NCBI GenBank assembly: GCA_964609825.1
Contig: CAZSSH010000005.1
Coordinates: 62,001-126,000 of the forward strand
DNA: 64,000 bases
Source of the DNA: CAZSSH01 sp964609825
Lineage (GTDB): Bacteria > Verrucomicrobiota > Lentisphaeria > Victivallales > Victivallaceae
Direction: 5' to 3'
Shown here: positions 8,221 to 16,854 of the stretch, piece by piece
How positions within the stretch are numbered: the first letter of the stretch is position 1
Layout: every line of letters starts with the position of its first letter
The notes under the pieces: model-generated
Seen by the model: only the letters and a program-made list of their open reading frames with translations
The model's database searches: none
Told to the model about the DNA's origin: nothing
Program-made: the position numbers and the translations under genes

Positions 8221-9384
8221 ATGAAAATTACCGAAATCGAGCCCTTGCTGGTGGGGGCGCCCACCCCCGGCTGCGGTTTGTTGTCCAACCGCAATTATTT
8301 TTACATTATTTTGCACACCGATGAGGGGATCACCGGCTTGGGCGAAGCGACGCTGGAGAGCCACGATGATTCCATTTTGGGCGCGCTCAAAGACTTGGCG
8401 GACTTGGTCGTCGGCGCCGACCCGGCTCAGGTCGCCAAATTGATGCAAGTCTTGATCCGTCAGCGGTTCTGGAAAGGGGGCGTCGTGAAAGCCTCCGCCA
8501 TCTCCGGCATTGAGCTCGCCTGCTGGGACATCCTCGGCAAGGCGGTCAACAAGCCCGTGTATGAGCTTTTGGGCGGTGCGGTACGCGACAAAATCCGCGT
8601 CTATGCCAACGGCTGGTCGGGGGGCGCCACCGACCCCACCATCGTCCGCGACAAAGCACAAGAGGCTAAAGCGTATGGTTACCGCGCCTTTAAATTCAGC
8701 CTCGCCATCCCGAGTTGGCCGGTGAGTGATTTGAGTGCGGTGCGCCAAATCCGCAAGATTGCCGAAACTGTGCGGCTGGCGGTCGGCGACGACTGCGAAA
8801 TCATGTTTGACGGCCACGGGCGCTATGACTCACACCTCGCCGTCCGGATCGGGCAGGCGCTGGAGGATTTGAATTTGATGTTTTTTGAGGAGCCCGTCCA
8901 GCCTGAGGACGAGGAGGGAATGGCGCGGGTCGCCCGGCATGTCAACATCCCGATTGCCGCCGGGGAACGGCTGACCAGATTGCAGGAGTTTCGCCGGCTC
9001 TTTCAAAAAGAGGCGATTGCCGTTGCGCAGCCCGATCTCGCCCACTGCCACGGGTTTAACGAGGGGCTCAAGGTCGCGCACTTGGCCGAAGCGTTTGACG
9101 GCTTTGTCGCGCCGCATTGCCCGATGAGCCCGGTGATTACGGCCATTTCGCTCCACTTGGATGCGGTCGCGCCCAATTTTTTGATTCAGGAGCGGTTGTT
9201 TCTCAACGACTGGCGCAATGAGGTGATTACCCAACCCTTGCAGGTCAAAGACGGTTTTCTTGAGCTTCCCAAGGGGCCGGGGTGGGGGATCGAGCTCGAT
9301 CTTGAATTATGCAAAAAACATTCGCGCATCACCGCCGGGACCCCCCGGCTGTTTCGCGCCGACAACTCCGTCTGCGACTGGTGA
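8221..9384 (+). CDS. Mandelate racemase/muconate lactonizing-type sugar-acid dehydratase (galactonate dehydratase-like)
   Basis: A 387-residue enolase-superfamily enzyme. The three magnesium ligands fall in the expected segments: IMFDGHGRY (Asp), MFFEEPVQPED (Glu) and IAAGERLT (Glu). A histidine follows in 'VAPHCPMSP', as in D-galactonate dehydratase (DgoD). Such enzymes remove water from a sugar acid to make a 2-keto-3-deoxy acid. The ATG at 8221 gives the family's normal MKI-T-x-I-E start; a longer frame would overlap the GH130 gene. It sits 22 bases after GH130 and 4 bases before an SDR. The product could feed the kinase and aldolase encoded at 46.6-48.3 kb. The exact sugar acid (galactonate, mannonate, arabinonate and others) cannot be read from sequence. 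Confidence 0.87.
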   Translation: MKITEIEPLLVGAPTPGCGLLSNRNYFYIILHTDEGITGLGEATLESHDDSILGALKDLADLVVGADPAQVAKLMQVLIRQRFWKGGVVKASAISGIELACWDILGKAVNKPVYELLGGAVRDKIRVYANGWSGGATDPTIVRDKAQEAKAYGYRAFKFSLAIPSWPVSDLSAVRQIRKIAETVRLAVGDDCEIMFDGHGRYDSHLAVRIGQALEDLNLMFFEEPVQPEDEEGMARVARHVNIPIAAGERLTRLQEFRRLFQKEAIAVAQPDLAHCHGFNEGLKVAHLAEAFDGFVAPHCPMSPVITAISLHLDAVAPNFLIQERLFLNDWRNEVITQPLQVKDGFLELPKGPGWGIELDLELCKKHSRITAGTPRLFRADNSVCDW

Positions 9385-9388
9385 AACC

Positions 9389-10117
9389 ATGGATCAATTT
9401 TGTAACAAAACCGTCCTCGTCACCGGGGGCTCGCGCGGCCTCGGGGAAGCCGTCTGCCGCCGGTTCGCCCAAGCGGGCTGCCGGGTGATCGTCAATTATG
9501 CGGGGAGCCGCGAGGCGGCGGAAACGGTCGCCAAACAAATCGGCGGCGACGCCATCTGTTGCGACATCGCCGACGAGGGGCAGGTCGCGGCCATGTTTCA
9601 CCAAATTGGCGGCGTCGATATTTTGGTCAACAACGCCCGGATGGACCCATACAAGCGCACGCCGCAAATGACCGACGGCCAGTGGTGGGACGCGGTGATG
9701 GCGGTCAATCTCAAGGGGGCGTATTTGTGCGGTAAATTTGCCTTGGCGGACATGCAAAAAAAGAAGTGGGGCCGGATGGTTCATATCTCGAGTTTGTGGG
9801 CCTATCAGCCCGCCAACGAAAGGATGCTTTCTTATGCCGCCAGCAAAGCGGCGATGCACGCCTTGTCGCGCGGCTTTGCCAAGCTTGGCGCAGCTGATAA
9901 CATCACCTCCAACGTCTTGGCGCCCGGCTTGATCCTGACGGATTTGCTGACTTCGCGCCTCTCGCCCGAAATGCTGGCAAAAGAGCTTGCGGGCATCCCC
10001 TTGGGGCGCGGCGCAACCCCGGAGGAGGTGGCCGAGTCGGTTTATGACCTTGCCAAATCCTCGTTTATGTCCGGCGAAATCGTCAATCTCAACGGCGGAG
10101 CGTTTATGGCGTCGTGA
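9389..10117 (+). CDS. Short-chain dehydrogenase/reductase
   Basis: A 242-residue cytosolic NAD(P)-dependent oxidoreductase of the classical SDR type. The nucleotide-binding TGGSRGLG is near residues 12-19, the NNA motif appears as NNAR, and the catalytic Ser (HISSLWAY) and Tyr-x3-Lys (SYAASKAAM) are in place. The C-terminal 'SGEIVNLNGG' is the usual close. The start at 9389 follows the dehydratase stop by 4 bases; the longer frame would overlap that gene. Within this operon a plausible job is oxidation of a released sugar or reduction of a keto-sugar feeding the dehydratase, but substrate specificity is not readable. Confidence 0.92.
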   Translation: MDQFCNKTVLVTGGSRGLGEAVCRRFAQAGCRVIVNYAGSREAAETVAKQIGGDAICCDIADEGQVAAMFHQIGGVDILVNNARMDPYKRTPQMTDGQWWDAVMAVNLKGAYLCGKFALADMQKKKWGRMVHISSLWAYQPANERMLSYAASKAAMHALSRGFAKLGAADNITSNVLAPGLILTDLLTSRLSPEMLAKELAGIPLGRGATPEEVAESVYDLAKSSFMSGEIVNLNGGAFMAS

Positions 10118-10439
10118 GTTATTGTTGATTTCAGCTATTAATTGTTAAATTTTCTCAATTTTTGCCCTAAAATATGACTGCTTGTTAATAGGTCTTTATT
10201 GATTTTTATAGTAGCAATAACAAAAAAATATCAGACCAATAATTTTCGATTATGATGAAACTGCGAGGAGATTACGAGTCGTAGATAAGGGCTTTTTAAT
10301 ATGCTTATCAATGCAAGACATCAAGCATTTATTGGACGAGAATGGTATAAACGTTGAATAACTGTGAGAAGGCAGAAAACCGGTGCATCAGTATTTTTAA
10401 GTAGTAGCGGGTGAACCGGTTTTATTTATCCTAAGGCGT
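10118..10439. other. AT-rich non-coding stretch after the SDR gene
   Basis: No convincing gene. A 9-bp stem (AAAACCGGT at 10376-10384 pairing with ACCGGTTTT at 10415-10423, loop of 30) ends in a T-rich stretch and may be a weak terminator. A stop-free frame at about 10221-10361 ends MQDIKHLLDENGINVE but lacks a credible start codon; it may be the tail of a decayed gene. Confidence 0.4.
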
Positions 10440-10461
10440 TGTTAAATAGGAGTATATGCAT

Positions 10462-10530
10462 TGTGTATGACCGAGGGATCGACGCTTTGGCAAGGTGCGA
10501 GCTTACTCGCACGGCAAAGCAAAAAAATAC
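10462..10530 (+). repeat. Repeat unit C, copy 1 (partial)
   Basis: Shares the core 'GACCGAGGGA-nCGAC...GGCAAGG-GCGAG...CAAAGCAAAAAAA' with the copies at 10822-10936 and 42494-42619, in the same orientation on the plus strand. The upstream hairpin part is degenerate here. Confidence 0.65.
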
Positions 10531-10534
10531 CGGT

Positions 10535-10621
10535 GGCACTGACTCGCCCTGATGGGGAGTGAGAAGTTTTGGTTGATTGAGTATAACCAATGTTGCTTGG
10601 ATTTGGGAAAGAGACCGGCGA
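10535..10621 (+). repeat. Repeat unit A, copy 1
   Basis: Begins GGCACTGACTCGCCC and ends GACCGGCGA. A second copy of almost the same length lies at 46131-46218, inside the centre of the large inverted repeat. The ends are well conserved and the middle has diverged. I see no coding potential. Confidence 0.7.
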
Positions 10622-10732
10622 GTAGACGTTGTTAACTGGCTTGGTTTTGTGAGTAAGCATATGTTGCGCGAATGGCCTCGCGGAGCGAACCCGTGCTATT
10701 GATGCGAGGAGACGTTGTTGTGGGATTTGGCA
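10622..10732 (+). repeat. Repeat unit B, copy 1
   Basis: Contains 'GTAGACGTTGTT...TTGGTTTTGTGAGTA' followed by 'GGCCTCGCGGAGCGAACCCG' and 'GCGAGGAGACGTTGTT'. The same order of segments recurs at 29228-29360 and 46446-46590. It directly follows unit A here, so this gap is a composite of several repeat types. Confidence 0.65.
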
Positions 10733-10821
10733 TTTCTACACAGCTGTGGGTGGGTGAATGTTTCGAATCGCACCGTATTGTTGACGCGAAGCGACAATCG
10801 GCGCGTACTCGCCACATCACG

Positions 10822-10936
10822 TATTTTTGCGCAACCGCGGGTGGAAATGTCGGGTTTTGCCAAGGAGGAGCGAGGGAACGTACCTATCTATATGTACGTG
10901 ACCGAGGGACCGACGACTTGCAAGGCGCAAAGCAAT
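10822..10936 (+). repeat. Repeat unit C, copy 2, downstream of tRNA-Ser
   Basis: Runs from 'TTTTTGCGCA' through 'TTGCCAAGGAGGAGCGAGGGA', a small hairpin ACGTAC (10878-10883)/GTACGT (10894-10899), 'GACCGAGGGACCGACGAC' and 'GCAAGGCGC'. Copy 3 at 42494-42619 has the same layout with a changed but still paired hairpin. Both lie just beyond the 3' end of a minus-strand tRNA gene. Confidence 0.75.
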
Positions 10937-11021
10937 AGACGATACCATCTCGTGTACTCTTACGGGGATGCCTGGCGTTCCTTTCGGCTACGCCAAAACG
11001 TCTCAACTGACGTTGAGTAAG

Positions 11022-11114
<93 letters not shown>

Positions 11115-11290
11115 GCTTCGGTGTTTTATAATATAGCTCGCTTTTGCCAAAAAGAAAGCTCTTTTATGTAAAAAAAATCGTTTTTTTTTGAGTTTCAACC
11201 TTGAAAAATACCGATTGTTGAGGCATATTAATAAAATACGAAATCGTTTTGAAGTAAAATTTATATAATAACAAATAACGAGGTATTATT

Positions 11291-11446
11291 ATGTCGCAGC
11301 ATCCCAGCTTGAGAGTCGGCGGTAAAATCCGCAAACGTCGCAATGTCATGAAACGTTATGAGCGCATTGATGCTCTTCGCGCCGCAGGCCGCATTCCCGA
11401 GGACAAAGTGCTCGGTCTGCCCAAGACCAAGCCGATCGAAGTCTAA
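11291..11446 (+). CDS. Small basic protein of the Verrucomicrobia/Chlamydiae/Lentisphaerae type
   Basis: A 51-residue, strongly basic protein beginning MSQHPSLRVGGKIRKRRNVM and ending KTKPIEV. The start MSQHPSLR and the K/R-rich stretch match the 'small basic protein' family (TIGR04137) known from PVC bacteria, thought to be linked to ribosome or rRNA function. GAGG at 11280-11283 is well placed seven bases before the ATG, and a TATAAT-like box lies at 11264-11269 in a very AT-rich leader. A strong terminator follows at 11467-11502, so it is a single-gene transcript. Its presence supports the PVC origin of the window. The molecular role is not established. Confidence 0.88.
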   Translation: MSQHPSLRVGGKIRKRRNVMKRYERIDALRAAGRIPEDKVLGLPKTKPIEV

Positions 11447-11466
11447 GCCGCTTTACCGGTTAATTG

Positions 11467-11502
11467 CGCGGAGAGGAAGTTTCTTCTCCGCGTTTTTTTT
11501 TT
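11467..11502 (+). terminator. Rho-independent terminator after the small basic protein
   Basis: Stem CGCGGAGA pairs with TCTCCGCG, with extra pairing GGAA/TTCT inside, followed by ten T residues (11493-11502). Confidence 0.9.
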
Positions 11503-11515
11503 GCAGGTGGATGTC

Positions 11516-12478
11516 ATGAATGATTTTTCGAGCCTTACCCCTGATGCGGTATTTGCCGCCGCCGAGCGCGCCTTCGGCTGCCGTTTTTCGGGCGTCATGA
11601 TGCAGCACCCGAGCTATATCAACCGCGTATATGAGCTCGAGGACTTGCACGGCCACCGCTATGTCTTTAAATTTTACCGGCCGGGGCGCTGGTCGTATCA
11701 GGCGCTGCTGGAGGAGCACATTTTTTTGCTCGACTGCCGCAATGATGAGCTGCCGGTGGTGGCGCCTTTGCTGCTCTGCAACCGCATGACGCTCGACCGG
11801 ACCGAGGGCGGGATTTATTTTGCCGCCTTTCCCCGGCGCTGGGGTCGGGCGGTGGAGCTTGAGTCCCCCGAGTCCTACCGTCGGGCGGGGGCGTTGATTG
11901 CCCGTGTGCATCAGGCGGGGCGTCGCCGCGAGGCTCCGCACCGCTTGCGGCTCGACCCCAGAGTGACGACATTGGGCGAAGTCGCCCAGTTGCTCACTTG
12001 CGGCATTGTGCCGGCGCATTTGTACCGCGAGTTTGAGCAAGTGTTGAAGGCGCTGTTAAAAGTCATTGTCAAACATTTCCGGCAGCAGGAATTTATTCGC
12101 ATCCACGGGGACTGTCATAAAAACAATATTTTGGAGCATTTGGACGACGGCTTGATGCTGATCGACTTTGACGATATGATGACCGGTGCGCCGTTGCAGG
12201 ATTTGTGGCTGCTGCTGCCGGGGCGCAGCGACCAGTGCCCCAACGAGCTCGCGTATTTGCTTGACGGCTATCGGTCCATCGGCTGCATCGATTATTTTGA
12301 CGGGCGCGATATTGAGATTTACCGGGCGATGCGGATGATTTACTTTTTAAGCTGGTGCGCCGGTCAGCGGCACGATTACAACTTTTTGGACCGTTTCCCC
12401 GCCTGGGCCGAGCCGCAGTTTTTTAACCGCGAGATCAGCAACTTTGCCGAACAGCTTACTGTGATTGAGCATCAATGA
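11516..12478 (+). CDS. srkA: SrkA-like stress response protein kinase (YihE family)
   Basis: A 320-residue cytosolic kinase with the aminoglycoside-phosphotransferase-like fold. The catalytic loop is RIHGDCHKNNIL, the metal-binding segment is LMLIDFDDMMTG, and the APLQDLWLLL that follows is specific to the SrkA/YihE family. The N-terminal lobe has 'NRVYELEDLHGHRYVFKFYRPGRWS' with the ATP-anchoring Lys. SrkA in E. coli phosphorylates serine/threonine and counters stress-induced death. The ATG at 11516 is chosen after the terminator at 11467-11502; a TTG at 11501 would lie in the terminator T-run. The 3' end overlaps the convergent ttcA-like gene by 23 bases. Confidence 0.88.
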   Translation: MNDFSSLTPDAVFAAAERAFGCRFSGVMMQHPSYINRVYELEDLHGHRYVFKFYRPGRWSYQALLEEHIFLLDCRNDELPVVAPLLLCNRMTLDRTEGGIYFAAFPRRWGRAVELESPESYRRAGALIARVHQAGRRREAPHRLRLDPRVTTLGEVAQLLTCGIVPAHLYREFEQVLKALLKVIVKHFRQQEFIRIHGDCHKNNILEHLDDGLMLIDFDDMMTGAPLQDLWLLLPGRSDQCPNELAYLLDGYRSIGCIDYFDGRDIEIYRAMRMIYFLSWCAGQRHDYNFLDRFPAWAEPQFFNREISNFAEQLTVIEHQ

Positions 12479-13211
12479 AACGCTTGTCGAGCAAGTGCTC
12501 CAGCTGGACGTTGGCAAGCGATTGAAGCATATTGCCCTTGAGGTGGGGGATGCGCTCTTTGATGACCTCGATCTGGCTCCGGAAATAAGAGCGGTCGCCG
12601 GTTTTCACCGTCTCCTCGTAGCGGCATTTGCCGGTCGCGGGGAGCTCAAACTCCTTGGTGCACTCTTTAATCATCGCCTCCTCGACGTAGATCAACGGGC
12701 GGATGATCGTCAGTTTTTCGCGGCTCTCCGACCGGACCACCGGGGCCATCGTGCTCAGCCCCTGGCCGCGGCACAAGCTCATCATAAAGGAGGCGGCCAT
12801 GTCGTCAAAGTGCTGGCCCAAGGCAAGCTTGTTGCAGTTTTGCGTCGCGGCAAGTTTGTACAGGTGGCCACGGCGCAGCCGTGAGCACAGCACGCAGGGA
12901 CTCTGGTCAATATTTTTTTCGGCCAAAACGGATGGGATGTCGAGCCGGATGATTTGGTGCTCAAAGTTGTGCTTTTGGCAGTATTCGCTGATTTCAGCGA
13001 TGCCGAACTCGGGAAACATGGGGTCAAACGTCCCCAAGACAATGTCAAACGCAAATGGAGCGCGCCGCCGCATCTCGTGGAGTGCATGGGCGAGGACAAA
13101 GCTGTCTTTGCCGCCGGAGAGGCCGAGTAAAATGCGGTCGCCGGGCCGGATCATTTGGTAATCGACCGCTGCTTTGGCGGTCAATTTGCACAATTCTTTA
13201 AAAATATTCAT
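12456..13211 (-). CDS. ttcA: tRNA 2-thiocytidine biosynthesis protein TtcA
   Basis: A 251-residue PP-loop ATPase. The ATP-pyrophosphatase motif SGGKDS is at about residues 32-37. The cysteine pair PCVLCSRLRRG near residue 105 binds the iron-sulfur cluster and thiolation intermediate in TtcA, and a later 'TGKCRYEE' adds another cysteine. TtcA puts sulfur on C32 of certain tRNAs. The ATG at 13211 is preferred over the TTG one codon upstream. The gene is divergent from the ribH operon, with a 74-base shared promoter region. Its last 23 bases overlap srkA on the other strand. A related thiolase with another tRNA target cannot be fully excluded. Confidence 0.85.
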   Translation of the reverse strand: MNIFKELCKLTAKAAVDYQMIRPGDRILLGLSGGKDSFVLAHALHEMRRRAPFAFDIVLGTFDPMFPEFGIAEISEYCQKHNFEHQIIRLDIPSVLAEKNIDQSPCVLCSRLRRGHLYKLAATQNCNKLALGQHFDDMAASFMMSLCRGQGLSTMAPVVRSESREKLTIIRPLIYVEEAMIKECTKEFELPATGKCRYEETVKTGDRSYFRSQIEVIKERIPHLKGNMLQSLANVQLEHLLDKRFIDAQSQ

Positions 13212-13218
13212 CAAAAAT

Positions 13219-13247
13219 TTGAAATTGTCCCTGATTTCGAGTATATT
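13219..13247 (+). promoter_or_regulatory. Promoter of the ribH-nusB-ftsY-ribD-ribE operon
   Basis: TTGAAA (13219-13224) and TATATT (13242-13247) are exactly 17 bases apart. A second TATAAT at 13261-13266 lacks a well-placed -35 box. The leader to the ribH ATG is short, too short to hold an FMN riboswitch. Confidence 0.6.
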
Positions 13248-13285
13248 AAGTGATAATATGTATAATATAGCGGAGATCAGTCATT

Positions 13286-13771
13286 ATGTCAAAAAATATT
13301 TCTAAAGTTTTCGAGGGAAATTTTGATGCCAAAGGCATGAAATTTGCAGTCGTCTGCGGTCGTTTCAACGAATTTTTTGTGAGCAAGCTCCTCGACGGTG
13401 CGGTGGATGCGATTGTCCGCCATGGCGGCAAGGCCGACGATATTTCGGTCGCCTATGTGCCCGGCTCTTACGAGATCCCGTTTGCGGTCAAAAAATTGCT
13501 TGAGCGCAAAGAGTATGATGCGGTGATCGCCCTCGGGGTGGTCATTCAGGGCGCGACCGCCCACGCGGGCTACATCAATGCCGAAGTCTCCAAGTGTCTC
13601 GCCCAGCTCGGGTTGGAGTTCGGCATTCCCGTCACCTATGGGATGATCACCGCCGAAAACCTCGAGCAGGCGATTGAGCGCAGCGGCACCAAAGCCGGCA
13701 ACAAGGGCGTTGATGCCGCCGTGGCCGCCATCGAGATGGCCAATTTGTGCAAAGCGGTAAAGGGTAAATAA
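13286..13771 (+). CDS. ribH: 6,7-dimethyl-8-ribityllumazine synthase
   Basis: A 161-residue enzyme of the penultimate riboflavin step, condensing 5-amino-6-ribitylaminouracil with dihydroxybutanone phosphate. Seen motifs: VVCGRFNEFFVSKLL near the start, YVPGSYEIPFAVKKL, and GVVIQGATAHAGYIN with the catalytic His; family members usually read G-x-V-I-R-G-x-T-x-H-F at this place, so the Gln for Arg is a minor variation. Family members self-assemble into capsid-like shells. The stop shares one base with the nusB start. It heads a five-gene overlapping cluster that also holds ribD and ribE; ribBA is not in the window. Confidence 0.95.
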   Translation: MSKNISKVFEGNFDAKGMKFAVVCGRFNEFFVSKLLDGAVDAIVRHGGKADDISVAYVPGSYEIPFAVKKLLERKEYDAVIALGVVIQGATAHAGYINAEVSKCLAQLGLEFGIPVTYGMITAENLEQAIERSGTKAGNKGVDAAVAAIEMANLCKAVKGK

Positions 13772-14253
13772 TGTCTTTGAGCCAAAATAATTTGCCGCAC
13801 ACCAAGCGTTTGGGCCGTGAGCTGGCAATGCAATATTTATTCAGCTGCGACGTATCCGGCGAGTTGCCGGACGCCGAGCGTTTCTCTGCGTTTTACGACT
13901 CGGTCAAGGATGAGCACAATTTAAAGGACAACCGCTACGGGCGCAAAGTCCGCGAGTATGCCGAGAAACTTTACCTCGAGGTCGCCTTGCACCGCGACGA
14001 GATTGACGCGGAGATCCAAAAGCGCTCGCAAAACTGGTCGTGGGACCGGATGTCGCTTGTCGATCGCAACATTATGCGGGTCGCGATTGCCGAAATGTTT
14101 TATTTTGAGGACGTGCCGCCGATTGTCAGCATTGACGAAGCGGTCGAGATCGCCATGGATTACTCCGACCCGCAGTCGGGGGGCTTTATCAACGGCGTTC
14201 TTAACACCGTCAAGTGCACGTTATCGCGCGATGAGCGCACCGGAGTCAAATGA
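13771..14253 (+). CDS. nusB: Transcription antitermination factor NusB
   Basis: A 160-residue all-helical RNA-binding protein that joins NusE (S10) on the boxA of rRNA leaders. The N-terminal 'GRELAMQYLFSCDVSG' and C-terminal 'IVSIDEAVEIAMDYSDPQSGGFINGVLNTV' are the family's standard blocks. It follows ribH with a one-base overlap, a ribH-nusB pairing common across bacteria, and overlaps ftsY by four bases (ATGA), so translation is probably coupled along the cluster. Confidence 0.95.
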   Translation: MSLSQNNLPHTKRLGRELAMQYLFSCDVSGELPDAERFSAFYDSVKDEHNLKDNRYGRKVREYAEKLYLEVALHRDEIDAEIQKRSQNWSWDRMSLVDRNIMRVAIAEMFYFEDVPPIVSIDEAVEIAMDYSDPQSGGFINGVLNTVKCTLSRDERTGVK

Positions 14254-15179
14254 AGTCCATTTTTTCGATTTTTAAACGCGGGCTGGAGAAGACCACTACC
14301 AAGGTGACCCGCTCGATCAGCGGTTTGTTTACCGGGATCAAGGCGCATAAGGCCGAGAGTTTTGACGAGCTGGAGGCGCTGTTGATCAGCGCCGACTTCG
14401 GCGTCCCCGCGACCTTAAAAATTGTCAACGACATCAAGGACCGTTATGACCGCGGCGTATTGTCGACCGATGCCGATTTGGTCGGCTGTGCCACCGAGAG
14501 CGTCCGCGAAATTTTGTACAAACACCAGCGGCCGATACGCATTCAAACCTCCGGGCCGACGGTGATTTTGATGGTCGGCGTCAACGGGAGCGGTAAAACC
14601 ACTACCGTCGGCAAACTCGCGTCCAAGCTTAAGGCTGACGGCAAAAAAGTGATTTTGGCTGCCTGCGACACCTTTCGCGCAGCCGCCGTCGAGCAGCTCC
14701 AATTGTGGGGCGAGCGCACCGATTGCCAGGTGATTTCGGCCCGTCACGGCGCCGATCCGGCCAGTGTCGCCTACGACGCCGCCAGCGCCGCCGTGGCCCG
14801 CAGCGCCGATTACCTTTTGATCGATACCGCCGGGCGGCAGCACAATCAAAAAGGGTTGATGGACGAGCTGGCCAAAATCCGCCGTTCGATCGATAAAGTT
14901 TATCCCGGAGCCCCGCACGAAGTGTGGCTCACGGTTGACGCCTCGTTGGGCTCCAATGTCGTTAATCAGGCCAAGGAGTTCTCCAAGGTCACCGGTTTGA
15001 CCGGTTTGGTGCTGACCAAGCTTGACGGCACCGGCAAGGGTGGGATGGTGGTGGCGCTGCATCAGGAGTTTGAGCTTCCGACGTTTTTTGTCGGCTTGGG
15101 CGAGCAGCCGGACGATTTGCAGCCTTTTAACGCCGATTATTACGCCGCCGCACTGTTTGGTGAAAAGCAAAATGACTAA
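14250..15179 (+). CDS. ftsY: Signal recognition particle receptor FtsY
   Basis: A 309-residue SRP GTPase with a short N-terminal helical N domain and no long acidic A domain. The G domain shows G1 GVNGSGKTTTVGKLA, the DTAGRQ loop and TKLDGTGKGG. It docks SRP-bound ribosomes at the inner membrane; the matching SRP RNA is encoded at 24376-24484 in this window. It overlaps nusB by four bases and the ribD start by eight. Start choice is fixed by the ATGA junction. Confidence 0.96.
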   Translation: MKSIFSIFKRGLEKTTTKVTRSISGLFTGIKAHKAESFDELEALLISADFGVPATLKIVNDIKDRYDRGVLSTDADLVGCATESVREILYKHQRPIRIQTSGPTVILMVGVNGSGKTTTVGKLASKLKADGKKVILAACDTFRAAAVEQLQLWGERTDCQVISARHGADPASVAYDAASAAVARSADYLLIDTAGRQHNQKGLMDELAKIRRSIDKVYPGAPHEVWLTVDASLGSNVVNQAKEFSKVTGLTGLVLTKLDGTGKGGMVVALHQEFELPTFFVGLGEQPDDLQPFNADYYAAALFGEKQND

Positions 15180-16212
15180 ATCCGCCAATCGCGACAAAGA
15201 GTTTATGCTGGAGGCGCTTGCCTTGGCCCGCATGGGCTGGGGTTTGACCACGCCGAATCCGATGGTCGGCGCGGTAATCGTCCGTGACGGCGAAATCATT
15301 GGTCGCGGCTATCACAGCAAAGCCGGGGAGGCCCATGCCGAGATCAACGCTTTGAGCGATGCCGTCCGCCACGGCCACGATTGCACCGGTTCGACCATGT
15401 ATGTCACGTTGGAGCCGTGTTGCACTTTCGGCAAAACGCCGCCGTGCACCGATGCGATTAAAAAGGCTAAAATCAGCCGGGTGGTGATTGGCGTCACCGA
15501 TCCCAATCCGGTGCACTCCGGCAAGGGGGTTGAGATTCTCCGCCAATCCGGGATCGAAGTTGCCGTCGGAGTCGAAAAAAACGCCTGCACCGAGATCAAT
15601 CAGCACTTTTTTAAGTGGATTGTGACTGGCAAACCGTTTGTGATTTTAAAAATGGCGATGACGCTTGACGGAAAAATCGCCACTCAGGACGGTGACTCCA
15701 AGTGGATTACCGGCGTGGAGGCGCGTTCGCGCGTCCAAAAGCTCCGGCGTCTGGCCGACGCGATCATGGTCGGCGGCGAGACCGTCCGTTTGGACCGTCC
15801 GTTTCTCAATGTGCGTGAGCCCGAGGACTGGCCCTGCCAGCCGCTGCGTCTGATTGCCACCCGGACGATGGCTGACGAGGAACTTTCCGAGTTCTTCCCC
15901 GATAAAAATTTTGAAAAAGTTGATCTCAATTGCACCGAGGATTGGGAGAAATTGCTGCGCGACTTGGGCAAACGGCGGATTTTAACGCTGTTGATCGAGG
16001 GCGGCGGCGAGTTGGCCGCGAGCGCTATCAACGCCAATGCCGTGGATATGATCGAGTTTCACATCGCCCCCAAGCTTTTGGGCGGGCGCGACAGCCGGCC
16101 GGTCTTGGGCGGTCTTAACCCCGACGCGATGATTTATGCCAATATGCTGAGCCGCGTCAAAGTCACCAATTACGGTGATGACATCGCGGTCACCGGCTAT
16201 CTGAAAGGGTGA
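15172..16212 (+). CDS. ribD: Bifunctional riboflavin biosynthesis protein RibD (deaminase/reductase)
   Basis: A 346-residue protein. The N-terminal zinc deaminase shows HAEINAL and PCCTFGKTPPC near residues 50-90. The C-terminal NADPH-dependent reductase shows 'FVILKMAMTLDGKIAT', 'SKWITG' and 'LLIEGGGELAAS'. Together they turn the GTP-derived pyrimidine into 5-amino-6-ribitylamino-uracil phosphate. The ATG at 15172 is eight bases inside the ftsY end; a longer in-frame start would overlap ftsY by 150 bases and add non-homologous sequence. Riboflavin synthase follows three bases after the stop. Confidence 0.95.
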   Translation: MTKSANRDKEFMLEALALARMGWGLTTPNPMVGAVIVRDGEIIGRGYHSKAGEAHAEINALSDAVRHGHDCTGSTMYVTLEPCCTFGKTPPCTDAIKKAKISRVVIGVTDPNPVHSGKGVEILRQSGIEVAVGVEKNACTEINQHFFKWIVTGKPFVILKMAMTLDGKIATQDGDSKWITGVEARSRVQKLRRLADAIMVGGETVRLDRPFLNVREPEDWPCQPLRLIATRTMADEELSEFFPDKNFEKVDLNCTEDWEKLLRDLGKRRILTLLIEGGGELAASAINANAVDMIEFHIAPKLLGGRDSRPVLGGLNPDAMIYANMLSRVKVTNYGDDIAVTGYLKG

Positions 16213-16215
16213 GTT

Positions 16216-16854
16216 ATGTTTACCGGTTTGGTCGAGAGTACCGGCGAAATCATACGCCGCGCCGAGCAGCATTTGCAAATCCGGCCGCACCGCGAGCTGG
16301 CCGACTTACAATACGGCGAGAGCATCGCGGTCAACGGCTGCTGCCTTACTTTTGAGCGGCAGCTGCCGGGCAATGTGCTCGAATTTTTTACCTTGCAGGA
16401 GACGCTCAAGCGCACCAATTTGGCCAACGTCAAAACTGTCAATTTGGAACGCGCGTTGCGTATCGGCGACCGGCTGGGCGGGCATCTTGTTTCGGGGCAC
16501 GTTGACGCCACCGGCAAAGTCCTTGGCTTTAAGACGTTGACCGACGGCGATATCGAGTTGAAAATTACGCTCAATAGCGAACTCGCCCCCGGCTTGATTC
16601 CCAAAGGAAGCATCGCCATTGACGGCGTTTCGCTGACCATTGTCGAACTCTCTGACAGTTATTTTTCCGTCCATTTGATCCCTGTGACGCTCAAGGATAC
16701 GGCTTTGGCGGCGCGCAAAATCGGCGACTTGGTTAATCTTGAGAGCGACATGATCGGCAAATATGTACGGCGTCAACTGGGCTTGGAGAGTTCGCAAGCT
16801 CCGGCCAAATCCAATATTACGATGGAAACACTGATGGAGCACGGGTTTTTATGA
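16216..16854 (+). CDS. ribE: Riboflavin synthase alpha subunit
   Basis: A 212-residue enzyme dismutating two lumazines to riboflavin. It has the tandem lumazine-binding domain structure: MFTGLVESTGEI with 'ESIAVNGCCLTFE' in repeat 1, and 'GHLVSGHVDATGKV' with 'GSIAIDGVSLTIVEL' in repeat 2. Length is typical. It is three bases after ribD and overlaps an uncharacterised gene at 16851 by four bases (TGA inside ATGA). Confidence 0.96.
   Translation: MFTGLVESTGEIIRRAEQHLQIRPHRELADLQYGESIAVNGCCLTFERQLPGNVLEFFTLQETLKRTNLANVKTVNLERALRIGDRLGGHLVSGHVDATGKVLGFKTLTDGDIELKITLNSELAPGLIPKGSIAIDGVSLTIVELSDSYFSVHLIPVTLKDTALAARKIGDLVNLESDMIGKYVRRQLGLESSQAPAKSNITMETLMEHGFL

Noticed and set aside
10221..10361. 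Stop-free frame ending MQDIKHLLDENGINVE
   Set aside because: Protein-like tail but no credible start codon or ribosome-binding site for the longer frame; at most a gene remnant.
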